Positions 1-10,054 of a stretch of DNA of 64,000 bases are shown here, one piece after another. The notes beneath the pieces are model-generated. The model did no database searches. It was not told where the DNA came from and saw only the letters and a program-made list of their open reading frames with translations. Position 1 is the stretch's first letter, and each line of letters starts with the position of its first letter. Source of the DNA: Roseateles koreensis (GTDB lineage Bacteria > Pseudomonadota > Gammaproteobacteria > Burkholderiales > Burkholderiaceae_C); the NCBI RefSeq assembly GCF_028595305.1, contig NZ_JAQQXS010000009.1, positions 144,303 through 208,302 on the forward strand. The letters run 5' to 3'. A program made the position numbers and the translations under genes.

Positions 1-30
1 GAATCCGACAGTCGGCACCATGTACAAGTC

Positions 31-62
31 AAAAAGCCTCTGGAGAAATCCAGAGGCTTTTT
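31..62. terminator. bidirectional rho-independent terminator
   Basis: A 13-base perfect inverted repeat (31-43 with 50-62) with a six-base loop, A-rich on the left and T-rich on the right. It could end a plus-strand gene lying before the window (lpxC often precedes this locus in related genomes, not visible here) and the minus-strand dciA-like gene. No gene can be read in bases 1-30 or 63-123. Confidence 0.8.
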
Positions 63-123
63 CTTTGGGTGGTCAATTGCTATGCAGCCACTGAATCAGC
101 ACATCGCCATCACCTCTTGGTGC

Positions 124-459
124 TCAGTCTTGCAATACCTTGATGCGTATGCGGGATGGGCTCAGCCCCTCGGCCTCGATCATGGCTTCAAGACGGGGCT
201 GCAGGTGTCGTAATTTGGCGGCAACGGCGGCGTTGGTCGCCAGGAGACTCCAACCTTCCTCATCGATCGGGCCGGGTTTGACGTGTCGGCCCAGCGGCCC
301 GGGAAGGGCGGGGGCGATGATGACCATGCGGCGATTGGATTCTTGCAGCAAGAGGCCGAGCCTGGCCAAGCCCTGATGGCTTTGCAAAGCCTGGGCAATC
401 GGCTGGGGGTCCGGTACAGCAAGTCCGGTTGCCTTGAAATGGGCGCGACGCATCCCCAT
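124..459 (-). CDS. DciA-like (DUF721) protein
   Basis: About 111 residues if read from the ATG at 459; an ATG two codons later is also possible and no clear ribosome binding site decides. The C-terminal half has the DUF721 pattern, a loading segment ending in LLATNAAVAAKLRHLQP followed by a helix and a short strand. DciA proteins help load or operate the replicative helicase DnaB. The position directly upstream of and divergent from secA is the usual beta-proteobacterial arrangement and supports the call. Family assignment is by pattern and synteny, so moderate. Confidence 0.6.
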   Translation of the reverse strand: MGMRRAHFKATGLAVPDPQPIAQALQSHQGLARLGLLLQESNRRMVIIAPALPGPLGRHVKPGPIDEEGWSLLATNAAVAAKLRHLQPRLEAMIEAEGLSPSRIRIKVLQD

Positions 460-711
460 AGTGTAGTGACGCAATAGGCGTGCGGCCCGGATGCTAAACT
501 CCAAGAGTTTTTTTCTGGGCTGGCCGCTGGCCAAGGGAAATGGCGTTTCTGAGTTTTCAGAGATGCTGCCCTGGTTCGATCGGTCCTGAATTGCTCGCAA
601 AACTCGAGGGCCAAGCGCTCGAGCCTGGTGCGTGCGGGGTATGACATGTGAGCCGAGAGGTTTGTGGTCGTGACCGCCGCTCCGTCCACTCGTCAAAGAA
701 TCAAACGCTGC

Positions 712-3453
<2,742 letters not shown>

Positions 3454-3511
3454 TAGGCTGATTGCAGGCGACCTGGCGGCAACTGCCGCATTCACCCTGC
3501 CATACCTCTCC

Positions 3512-3541
3512 AAAGCCGCCGGTACAGCCCGGCGGCTTTTT
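3512..3541 (+). terminator. rho-independent terminator of secA
   Basis: Stem AAGCCGCC/GGCGGCTT (3513-3520 with 3531-3538) followed by a T run, 60 bases after the secA stop codon. Confidence 0.85.
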
Positions 3542-3600
3542 GTTGGGCGGATGGTGTTGCTCGGGAATTTGACGCCGGAACGCGTTGCTTTTCGCTGAAT

Positions 3601-3616
3601 TGGCGTGCTTTTCGCA
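3601..3616 (+). promoter_or_regulatory. possible sigma-54 promoter before PEP-CTERM genes
   Basis: TGGCGTGCTTTTCGCA keeps the GG-N10-GC spacing of a -24/-12 promoter and matches about 9 of the 12 informative positions. It lies 145 bases upstream of the first PEP-CTERM gene. PEP-CTERM/exosortase genes are often under a sigma-54-dependent PrsK/PrsR pair, which makes it worth noting. The match alone is weak. Confidence 0.3.
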
Positions 3617-3760
3617 CGCTCAAGTCAGCGTATCCCCTAGGGTGCGGGGGGACACTGTCATACAGGTCCTCTAGCATGTGAACTGTCTAGAAATAGCTGC
3701 TGCAACTCGCCGTTAGGCGGATGTGCAGCGCAACAAAATCGTCGAGGGATGAGGATCACT

Positions 3761-4318
3761 ATGAGCAAGAAACTGTCAATCGTTCTGCGCAAGGCCGTGG
3801 CTGTCGCTGGCTTGATGGCGGTGGGACTTGCCCAGGCCTCGCCCGTTCTGTCTGCCGCCTCTCCCTTCACGTTTGGCAAGGGCGGCATTCAGGTGACCGA
3901 GGTCGTGACGGATGATTTTGCATTTCACCTCGATCAAAGTGCCACCGTCCAGGGGACTGTGAGCACGCTCGGATTCAAAACCTATTTGCCTGCCATCGAC
4001 ATTTCCGACGCTTACCTGTGGAACGCCTCGAGCGAGCAACGCGTCAGTTTTTTGGAAACCCTAGGTGCGGACTGGACGAACGCCGCCAACGCGTTTGAGC
4101 AGTGGACGCTGACGCCCGTCCTCTTGTCGGCCGGAGATTGGCAGATGGTAGTGGTTGAGCAAGGCTTGGGTTCCAAGAGAGAGAGTGCGTATCAGGGCAC
4201 TCTGACGGCTGTGTCCTACAACGCACCGTTACATGTCCCAGAGCCTGCCGGGATGCTGTTGAGTTTGACCGCCGTGGGAGCAATGGGCATCGCCCTGCGC
4301 CGACGCCGTGCGGCGTGA
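3761..4318 (+). CDS. PEP-CTERM sorting domain protein
   Basis: 185 residues. An N-terminal signal peptide (hydrophobic core about residues 12-25, cleavage after AQA or LSA) is followed by a beta-rich domain with DDFAFHLDQSATVQGTVS, which resembles FxDxF-type PEP-CTERM proteins. The C-terminus has the full sorting signal: VPEPAG, a hydrophobic helix and RRRR. Such proteins are exported by Sec and processed at the membrane by exosortase. ATG 3761 is chosen because GAGG sits six bases before it; ATG 3749 would add four residues. The precise function is unknown. A second PEP-CTERM gene follows after 44 bases, probably in the same transcript. Confidence 0.85.
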   Translation: MSKKLSIVLRKAVAVAGLMAVGLAQASPVLSAASPFTFGKGGIQVTEVVTDDFAFHLDQSATVQGTVSTLGFKTYLPAIDISDAYLWNASSEQRVSFLETLGADWTNAANAFEQWTLTPVLLSAGDWQMVVVEQGLGSKRESAYQGTLTAVSYNAPLHVPEPAGMLLSLTAVGAMGIALRRRRAA

Positions 4319-4362
4319 ATTGACGCCCTTAGAACAGCCTTCTCATTTGAGGAATGATTGAC

Positions 4363-5031
4363 ATGAAGACCCCAACACTCCGTCAAACCGCTTTGGCTTT
4401 GTCTTTGCTGGCGATGTCGGCATTCAGTGCGGCCGCTACCTTGGACATCAAGTACGGCACCGCGGGCACTTTGGGGCAGACGATCAGCACCAGCGACACC
4501 CAAAACTACCTCACGGGCCGCATGAGTTATGTGGATAGCTCGAACAACAGCTTTTATGCCTATTGCGTCGAACTGGCACAAGACTATGCGCCGGCAAAGT
4601 TGGGGTTCAAGACCTATACGCTGGCCAGCTTTGATGGCCTGCAGGCTACCTTGCTGCAAGGCCTTTTCTCAAGCAGTTACGCTGGATTGAGCTCAGCGAC
4701 TGACCAGGCGGCCTTCCAGACCGCTGTGTGGGAGATCGTCCAAGATACTTCAACCACAGGGATGAGCGTGGTGAACGGCAGCGGCTCGTTCTATTTAACC
4801 GGCACCGGTTCAAGTGATCCAAGCAATCCCCTTGTCACGCAAGTGAATGGCTATCTCACCGCAGCGGTCCAGTACCAGGGTGCGGCCCAGTACAGCTTGA
4901 CGAAGTTGACGAACGCCAGCTATCAGGACTTGGTAGTGGCCACGGCAGTTCCTGAACCTGGTAGTTTCTCGCTGCTGATGGCCGGCTTGGTCGGCCTAGG
5001 ATTTATGGCTCGTCGGCGCTTGGCTGGCTGA
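4363..5031 (+). CDS. PEP-CTERM protein with thioester-like domain
   Basis: 222 residues from the ATG at 4363, nine bases after TGAGGA; ATG 4354 is too close to that site. Signal peptide residues 1-25 (cleavage near AAA). The middle shows YAYCVEL (Cys68) and, 51 residues later, FQTAVWEI (Gln119), which resembles the Cys and TQxAxW-type glutamine elements of thioester domains in surface adhesins. The C-terminus is the PEP-CTERM signal VPEPGS, hydrophobic helix, RRR. Export and exosortase processing are expected. The thioester idea is inference from two short motifs. A terminator follows. Confidence 0.85.
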   Translation: MKTPTLRQTALALSLLAMSAFSAAATLDIKYGTAGTLGQTISTSDTQNYLTGRMSYVDSSNNSFYAYCVELAQDYAPAKLGFKTYTLASFDGLQATLLQGLFSSSYAGLSSATDQAAFQTAVWEIVQDTSTTGMSVVNGSGSFYLTGTGSSDPSNPLVTQVNGYLTAAVQYQGAAQYSLTKLTNASYQDLVVATAVPEPGSFSLLMAGLVGLGFMARRRLAG

Positions 5032-5077
5032 GGCGCAGCGAGGCGCCGCACTAAGCTCGCAGCGGCGCAGCTGCCCA

Positions 5078-5105
5078 CAAAAAAAGGCCCTCATCGGGCC
5101 TTTTT
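5078..5105. terminator. bidirectional terminator between convergent PEP-CTERM genes
   Basis: A run of seven A, GGCCC, loop TCATC, GGGCC, then five T. It can serve the plus-strand gene ending at 5031 and the minus-strand gene ending at 5146. Confidence 0.85.
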
Positions 5106-5145
5106 CAATGGGCGCTCATAGGCGCCGGTTTGCTTGCGCTGAAGT

Positions 5146-6177
5146 TCAGCGCGATTGGTTTCTGCGACGGGCGACAAAGCCCACGGCCGACAGGCCAGCC
5201 AGAAGCATTGCGTAGGTCTCAGGCTCCGGCACCGCCGACGTCACTCCACCTGTGGCTGCGAAGGGCTCGTAGCCGATCTCGATGGTCGAGGCGTTGTTAT
5301 TGGCAATCAAGGTGCCTTCCCAGTGGCCGCTGCTTGACGCGAGGATGTCTGCCTTGGGAGCAATCAACGCGCCAAAGCCGGACTTCAGGTCGATGCTGGT
5401 GGCATTGGGTGCGTTGAACAGAATCCGGTCGCTGAACGAGGCCATATTGCTGCCGGTGTAGTCCGCCGCAAAACTTATCTTCCCAGAGGCAGTCAGGTTG
5501 ATCACGATGTAGTCATTGGCCCCGAAATTGGTGGTGTCCAGGCTGAACGCCTTTAACTGATTGCTGGAGACATTGAACACATGCACATTGCCCGAGGGCT
5601 TGCTGGCGTCGCTCAAGGCGATGTCCCAGCCACTGCTGTTGATGGTTCCGGTATTGGCCAGGCCGCTCAATGCGGATTGAAAGCTTGAGAGGTAGCTGGC
5701 GCTGTCCGCAAACAGCTTGTTGATGGCAGTGCTGGATCCTTGTGTGAACCCCAGATTTTGGTTACCTAGATTGCTGCCGCCATACATGCCGGTGCCAGCA
5801 TTGACTGCGCCCGGAACCCAATACGCGGTGGAGGGGCCAATCGTCAGATTCGTGTTGATCGAAGGGTCTTTCGCGCCGTTGTAAATCGCGCCGTCGCCCA
5901 CATTGACGTTACCACCCACCACCACGGAAGGCGAATTGTCGCCATAGGCATTGCGATAGCCCACCGAAATGCTGGGAATAGTCAAGTCGCCCCGAACCGC
6001 CAAGCGTCCCTCAACGTCCGAGTGCGCCGTGACATCGCCGAAGAAGAAGCCGCTGTAGTTGCCCGCCTCACCCAGATTGAGAACAGGCAGGGCCTGGGCC
6101 GCCAGGGTGCTCGACATGGCCATGATCGCCAATACCAGTTTGGATCCACTGAAACGCGATGACGAGGTGTAGTCCAT
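5146..6177 (-). CDS. choice-of-anchor A family PEP-CTERM protein
   Basis: 343 residues. A signal peptide (about residues 1-29, ending AQA) is followed by the choice-of-anchor A signature: NYSGFFFGDVTAHSDVEGRLAVRG and a long beta-helix-like region. The tail is the PEP-CTERM signal VPEPET, hydrophobic helix, RRR. This domain occurs on surface proteins anchored by different sorting systems; its ligand is unknown. Start at 6177 is supported by AGGGAT about seven bases upstream on the minus strand. It is convergent with the other two PEP-CTERM genes, making a three-member group, but no exosortase gene is in the window. Confidence 0.88.
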   Translation of the reverse strand: MDYTSSSRFSGSKLVLAIMAMSSTLAAQALPVLNLGEAGNYSGFFFGDVTAHSDVEGRLAVRGDLTIPSISVGYRNAYGDNSPSVVVGGNVNVGDGAIYNGAKDPSINTNLTIGPSTAYWVPGAVNAGTGMYGGSNLGNQNLGFTQGSSTAINKLFADSASYLSSFQSALSGLANTGTINSSGWDIALSDASKPSGNVHVFNVSSNQLKAFSLDTTNFGANDYIVINLTASGKISFAADYTGSNMASFSDRILFNAPNATSIDLKSGFGALIAPKADILASSSGHWEGTLIANNNASTIEIGYEPFAATGGVTSAVPEPETYAMLLAGLSAVGFVARRRNQSR

Positions 6178-6378
6178 GTTTTATCCCTGAAGTTGACTGA
6201 GTTGCTCGCCTTTGGGTGGCGATTTGATAGGGGTAATTCTAAGAAAAACCCTTGGTTTTGAACCCCCTCAACTTAAGTGGTATTAAATTGGTTTGTGAGT
6301 TTTGCACGAACTTTTGATGTGGCAACGATGACGGGTTCTTGACCCGACTGTTGCTGGCCGCTGGCTTGTCGCCTTGGC

Positions 6379-6606
6379 CTATTTGGTGAGAATCAATTTG
6401 CCCAAGGAGGTCAACCGCAGGCGATAAACGCTGCCTGCGTGATCGATCTCCAGTTCGCGCCCGTTGCCCAGCAGGGCTTGACTGGTGACGCGGGGAAGGT
6501 CAGCGGTGATCGACTGACTATCGGGCGCGGCTTTTGGCACCGCTGACGGCGTCTCTGGGGGGTGTTGGGTCGTTTGGCGCGTTTGAATAGGATCCATGAT
6601 TTGCAT
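6379..6606 (-). CDS. hemP: hemin uptake protein HemP
   Basis: 75 residues (72 if the second Met at 6597 is used). The N-terminal half is polar and Pro-rich. The C-terminal half carries the HemP/HmuP signature: SQALLGNGRELEIDHAG, YRLR and GKLILTK at the very end. HemP is a small basic protein needed for haem uptake or for expression of haem receptor genes. Here it stands alone with no TonB receptor beside it. A candidate Fur box sits directly at its 5' end, and bacterioferritin is transcribed divergently, so this is an iron-responsive intergenic region. Confidence 0.85.
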   Translation of the reverse strand: MQIMDPIQTRQTTQHPPETPSAVPKAAPDSQSITADLPRVTSQALLGNGRELEIDHAGSVYRLRLTSLGKLILTK

Positions 6607-6607
6607 T

Positions 6608-6626
6608 GTAAATGCAAATCATTAGC
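6608..6626. promoter_or_regulatory. candidate Fur box before hemP
   Basis: GTAAATGCAAATCATTAGC matches about 14 of 19 positions of the Fur consensus, with the right half AATCATTAGC nearly perfect. It abuts the hemP start, where repressor binding would block transcription. Matching was done by eye. Confidence 0.55.
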
Positions 6627-6745
6627 AATTAATTGTGCATGCAAGGGTTGCTTGGGTTCAATGGATCGACGAAAAAAATACTGCCAGCTTCCGGCAGTCA
6701 CCGCACAATTCAACGGCCTGATTTCGATCGTTTGAGGAGATGCAC

Positions 6746-7231
6746 ATGAAGGGCGACGCCAAGGTCCTGGACTATCTCAACGCTCAGCTGAAAAACGAGC
6801 TGACGGCCATCAATCAGTACTTCCTGCACTACAGGATGCTGAAGAATTGGGGCTTTGAGAAGCTGGCCAAACATGAGTACGAAGAGTCGATTGAGGAGAT
6901 GAAGCACGCCGACAAGTTGGTGGACCGCATCTTGATGCTTGAGGGGCTGCCCAACCTGCAGGACCTGGGCAAACTCTACGTGGGCGAGTCCGCCGTAGAG
7001 GTCTTGCATTGCGACCTGAAGATTGAAACAGGTTCGCACCCATTGCTCAAAGAGGCCATCGCCTATTGTGAAAGTGTGCGTGACTATGTGTCGCGAACGG
7101 TGCTGGAAGAAATCCTGTCTGACACCGAGGACCACATCGACCATCTCGAAACGCAGATCGAGTTGGTGGCACAACTGGGTGAGCAGAATTGGCTGCAGTC
7201 TCAGGTGGGCGGCGGCGGCGGCGCTAGCTGA
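6746..7231 (+). CDS. bfr: bacterioferritin
   Basis: 161 residues from the ATG at 6746, six bases after GAGGAG; it begins MKGDAKV as in other bacterioferritins, so the ATG at 6740 is rejected. It forms a 24-subunit iron-storage shell. Haem ligand Met52 and ferroxidase ligands Glu18, Glu51, His54, Glu94 and His130 are present in E. coli numbering. The residue aligned with Glu127 is Thr, so the second ExxH motif reads TxxH. This may be a haem-binding subunit with an altered ferroxidase centre. The C-terminus is Gly-rich. A bfd gene follows. Confidence 0.95.
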   Translation: MKGDAKVLDYLNAQLKNELTAINQYFLHYRMLKNWGFEKLAKHEYEESIEEMKHADKLVDRILMLEGLPNLQDLGKLYVGESAVEVLHCDLKIETGSHPLLKEAIAYCESVRDYVSRTVLEEILSDTEDHIDHLETQIELVAQLGEQNWLQSQVGGGGGAS

Positions 7232-7273
7232 GATCGCCGCGATGTTCTAAGGGCCCACAGGCAGGCGGGCGAT

Positions 7274-7288
7274 TGAGAATCACTATTG
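7274..7288. promoter_or_regulatory. candidate Fur box before bfd
   Basis: TGAGAATCACTATTG fits the 7-1-7 inverted Fur pattern (TGATAAT-N-ATTATCA) at about 11 of 14 paired positions. It lies 72 bases before the bfd start, as expected for a gene induced by iron shortage. Confidence 0.5.
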
Positions 7289-7359
7289 AGATGGATTCGC
7301 ATTTGCGTTAAAGTTCAACTCAGCCCTCGGGTCTTTGTTGAACTGACGAAATCCCCGCC

Positions 7360-7608
7360 ATGATTGTTTGCCTGTGCCGCCGTGTCTCTGATCGCGATAT
7401 TCGCCGAAGTGTCGAATCCGGCGTTCGGACCTTTGACGCCTTGCAGGACGAAACAGGCGTTGCGTCTGCCTGCGCCTGTTGCATGGATTGCGCCCAGGAG
7501 GTGTTTGACGAGGCTTTGGCCCGGAGCGGCCGGGCCCAATGCTCAGGCAAGACGGGTTCCTGCGCCAGTCTTGCGGGCATTCGCGTGTTGAGCGCGTCGG
7601 CGGCCTGA
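7360..7608 (+). CDS. bfd: bacterioferritin-associated ferredoxin
   Basis: 82 residues. Bfd is a small [2Fe-2S] ferredoxin that docks on bacterioferritin and reduces its core to release iron. The N-terminal CLC (Cys4, Cys6) and the later cysteine group (Cys38, Cys40, Cys41, Cys44) provide the expected CxC...CxxC ligand set with two spare cysteines; Cys38/Cys41 fit the family spacing best. The C-terminal 25 residues with two further cysteines extend beyond the usual family length. Location 128 bases after bfr and the Fur-like site upstream support the call. Confidence 0.85.
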   Translation: MIVCLCRRVSDRDIRRSVESGVRTFDALQDETGVASACACCMDCAQEVFDEALARSGRAQCSGKTGSCASLAGIRVLSASAA

Positions 7609-7624
7609 GAACTTGTCCGTACCG

Positions 7625-8722
7625 TCAATCCGCCATGGCGTAGAGCTTGTCATTGAAGAGCACGGCGCTTTGCGCCGCTTTCACGCCTTCCACTGCTTGC
7701 GCAGCATTCATTTGCAACTGGCCGAACAGGTCTTTGGGGTCGCCCATCGCCGGTACCAGGCTGACTTGTTGACCCAGGCCCAATTCATCGGCGGTGTCGC
7801 GCAGCAAGCGCAGGGCTGAAAAATCTTCTAACGCGAAGCCTACGGAGTCGAACACGGTGACTTCGGTGTCGTTGCTGCGGCCGGCATCCCAGCCTTTGAG
7901 GACGCGCCAGAACTCGGTGACCGGGAAGTTGGCGGGCATTTGCTGCACATCGCCTTCCATGCGCGACTGGGGCTCGAACTCGACGAACACGCGGCCCATC
8001 GACAAGACATCGCGGTGCAGTTCGGTTTTGCCGGGGCAGTCGCCCCCTACGCCATTGATGTGCATGCCGGGCTCAATCATGTCAGGTGTGAGGATGGTGG
8101 CATTGCGCTTGTCGGCGGTCACGGTGGTGACGATGTCGGCACCGCGCACGGCCTCGGCGGTGTTGGCGCAGACACACAGCGTCAAGCCGGGTACACCTTG
8201 CAGATGGCGCTGGAGTTTTGCGGTGGCTTGAGGGTCGAGGTCGAACAGCCGAATCTCTTCGATGCCCAGCAGATGGTGAAAAGCCAGAGCCTGGAATTCG
8301 CTCTGCGCGCCGTTGCCGATCAGGGCCATGCTGCGGGCGTTCTTGCGCGCCAACCGCCGGGCAACCATGGCGGAGGTGGCGGCGGTGCGCAGGGCGGTGG
8401 TCAAGGTCAGTTCGCTGAGCAAGTCGGGGCGACCGGTAGCCACATCCGCCAAAACTCCCAGCGCCATCACCGTGGGCAGGCCGCGGCGGGTGTTGCTGGG
8501 GTGGCCATTGACATACTTGAAGCTGTACAGCGAGGCGTCGGCAATGGGCATCAATTCGATCACACCATTCTGCGAATGGCTGGCCACGCGGGCGCATTTG
8601 TCGAACTCCTGCCAGCGCAGGAAATCGGCTTCGATATAGGCCGCCATGCGCTGCAGCAGCGCCGGCAGGCCCAGGCTTTGGGCGATGTGGGCAACATCTT
8701 GGGTGGTCAGCAACGTGGTCAT
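7625..8722 (-). CDS. ornithine cyclodeaminase
   Basis: 365 residues, in the ornithine cyclodeaminase/mu-crystallin family. The enzyme converts L-ornithine to L-proline and ammonia using bound NAD. The dinucleotide-binding loop GNGAQSEF is near residue 136, the substrate-side KYVNGHP at about residue 69 and the catalytic-acid region GGDCPGKTEL in the second half. The length suits the longer bacterial OCD group rather than the 310-330-residue alanine dehydrogenase-like group. A divergent Lrp/AsnC regulator begins 224 bases away and is the likely controller. Confidence 0.9.
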   Translation of the reverse strand: MTTLLTTQDVAHIAQSLGLPALLQRMAAYIEADFLRWQEFDKCARVASHSQNGVIELMPIADASLYSFKYVNGHPSNTRRGLPTVMALGVLADVATGRPDLLSELTLTTALRTAATSAMVARRLARKNARSMALIGNGAQSEFQALAFHHLLGIEEIRLFDLDPQATAKLQRHLQGVPGLTLCVCANTAEAVRGADIVTTVTADKRNATILTPDMIEPGMHINGVGGDCPGKTELHRDVLSMGRVFVEFEPQSRMEGDVQQMPANFPVTEFWRVLKGWDAGRSNDTEVTVFDSVGFALEDFSALRLLRDTADELGLGQQVSLVPAMGDPKDLFGQLQMNAAQAVEGVKAAQSAVLFNDKLYAMAD

Positions 8723-8909
8723 GGCGGTCTCCGGTCGATCTTGTGGTCTTGCGTCTTTGCGGCTTTGTCACCCTGCCGCCCCCTTACCGCAGGGCTTGTG
8801 GGCTCGGCGGTGCGATCGGTGCTGATCGAGAGGTGTTTGGGGTGAGCCCATTCTTCCCAAGGTCAAACTGAAGATGAAGTGCCAGTTTTGTATTGAAATA
8901 GGCAGAAAT

Positions 8910-8939
8910 TTGACATAGTGGCAGCCTCGGCTGGCAAAA
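8910..8939 (+). promoter_or_regulatory. possible promoter of the Lrp-type regulator
   Basis: TTGACA at 8910-8915 followed after about 18 bases by GCAAAAT. The downstream element would lie only about ten bases before the ATG, giving a very short or absent leader. Weak evidence. Confidence 0.25.
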
Positions 8940-8946
8940 TGAGCAA

Positions 8947-9372
8947 ATGGACACCTTGGACCAACAACTGCTGGCGCTGCTGCGCGCGGACGCCCGCGCC
9001 ACGGTAGCCACCTTGGCGCACAAGCTCAAGGTGTCGCGGGGCACGGTGGGCAACCGCATCACCAAGCTGGAAGACGCCGGGGTGATCGTGGGCTACACGG
9101 TGCGCCTGCGCCCCGACGTGACTCCCAACGAGATCACCGCCTGGATGAGCATCGCGGTGGAGGGCAACAAAACGCGCGAGGTCATCAGCATCTTGCTGGG
9201 TGAGCCGGGTGTTTCAAGCTTGTTCGACACCAACGGCCGCTGGGATTTGCTGGCGGAACTGCGCGCCGCCACCCTGGGTGAGTTGGCACAGGTGCTGGAG
9301 CGGGTGCGCTTGATCAAAGGCATCGGCGCCACCGAAACCAGCATTCACTTGCAGCACTACAAAACGACTTGA
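8947..9372 (+). CDS. Lrp/AsnC family transcriptional regulator
   Basis: 141 residues. An N-terminal winged helix-turn-helix (DQQLLALLRADARATVATLA then KVSRGTVGNRITKLED, residues 3-55) precedes a RAM/AsnC ligand-binding domain with GVSSLFDTNGRWDLLAEL. Lrp-family proteins bind amino acids and commonly control adjacent catabolic genes. The divergent neighbour is ornithine cyclodeaminase, so an ornithine, arginine or proline response is likely but inferred. Confidence 0.92.
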   Translation: MDTLDQQLLALLRADARATVATLAHKLKVSRGTVGNRITKLEDAGVIVGYTVRLRPDVTPNEITAWMSIAVEGNKTREVISILLGEPGVSSLFDTNGRWDLLAELRAATLGELAQVLERVRLIKGIGATETSIHLQHYKTT

Positions 9373-9412
9373 CGCCGGGCGTATGCCTAGTTTGAGCGTC
9401 CCGGTGCGTTGC

Positions 9413-10054
9413 TCAGGGCGCAGCCCAGATGCCCTGGGCGAAGCCGGTGGCGATGGCTTGGGCGAATTCGCTCAAGACTTGGCTGTGGGCATAGGCTACG
9501 CGTTCGGGGTCACGGCTGCTGGCGGTGGCGGTGAAGTGGCCTTGCTGCCAGTGGGTGTTGCTTGTGCCTTCACGCTGCCAGGTCCAGAGGGCGACCAAGG
9601 TGACTTGGCCCTGCGGGTCGACCTCCAGGCGACGAACATCCACCCACAGCAACCAGGCGGGCGCAGCGGTATTGGAGAGCGGGCGCAGCTTGTTCAGCCC
9701 GACGCTGCGGGACAGCCGCGTGCTCAGGTCATCGGCCAAGACGCGGGGCAGGGCTTCGCTCAGCGGCTCGGCCCAGCGGGCGGCATCGTGGTAGACCACT
9801 TCGCCCGGGGCGATGCGCTCCAGCAAGGTGTTGCGCTTGATCAGGTCGGGAAGAATCACGCGGTCAACCACCACGTCGACAGAGGCGGGGTTTGGCGCCA
9901 TCGCTGCACTCGCCGCCCCGGCTGCGGCGGGCAACTTGCCGGGGATGGCTTGCAGTGCCAGCGTGCGCGGGGCCGGTACTTCGCTGGCGCAGGCGGCCAG
10001 CAGCAGGGGCAACACCAGGATCGGCCGGATCAGGAGGGGCAGAGGCATTCTCAC
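9413..10054 (-). CDS. ABC-type transport auxiliary lipoprotein (PqiC/LetA-associated type)
   Basis: 213 residues. A lipoprotein signal peptide ends in LLAACA, the Cys being the lipidated residue near position 22. The rest matches the ABC-transport auxiliary lipoprotein family: VVVDRVILPDLIKRNTL and VYHDAARWAEPLSEALPRVLADDL. It is the last gene of a four-gene set and overlaps the MCE gene by four bases. It probably sits in the outer membrane and completes a periplasm-spanning lipid path. The exact partner is inferred. Confidence 0.85.
   Translation of the reverse strand: MRMPLPLLIRPILVLPLLLAACASEVPAPRTLALQAIPGKLPAAAGAASAAMAPNPASVDVVVDRVILPDLIKRNTLLERIAPGEVVYHDAARWAEPLSEALPRVLADDLSTRLSRSVGLNKLRPLSNTAAPAWLLWVDVRRLEVDPQGQVTLVALWTWQREGTSNTHWQQGHFTATASSRDPERVAYAHSQVLSEFAQAIATGFAQGIWAAP

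Noticed and set aside
664..711. Upstream GTG start for secA
   Set aside because: Adds 16 residues not found in SecA; MLPKLL at 712 is the conserved beginning.
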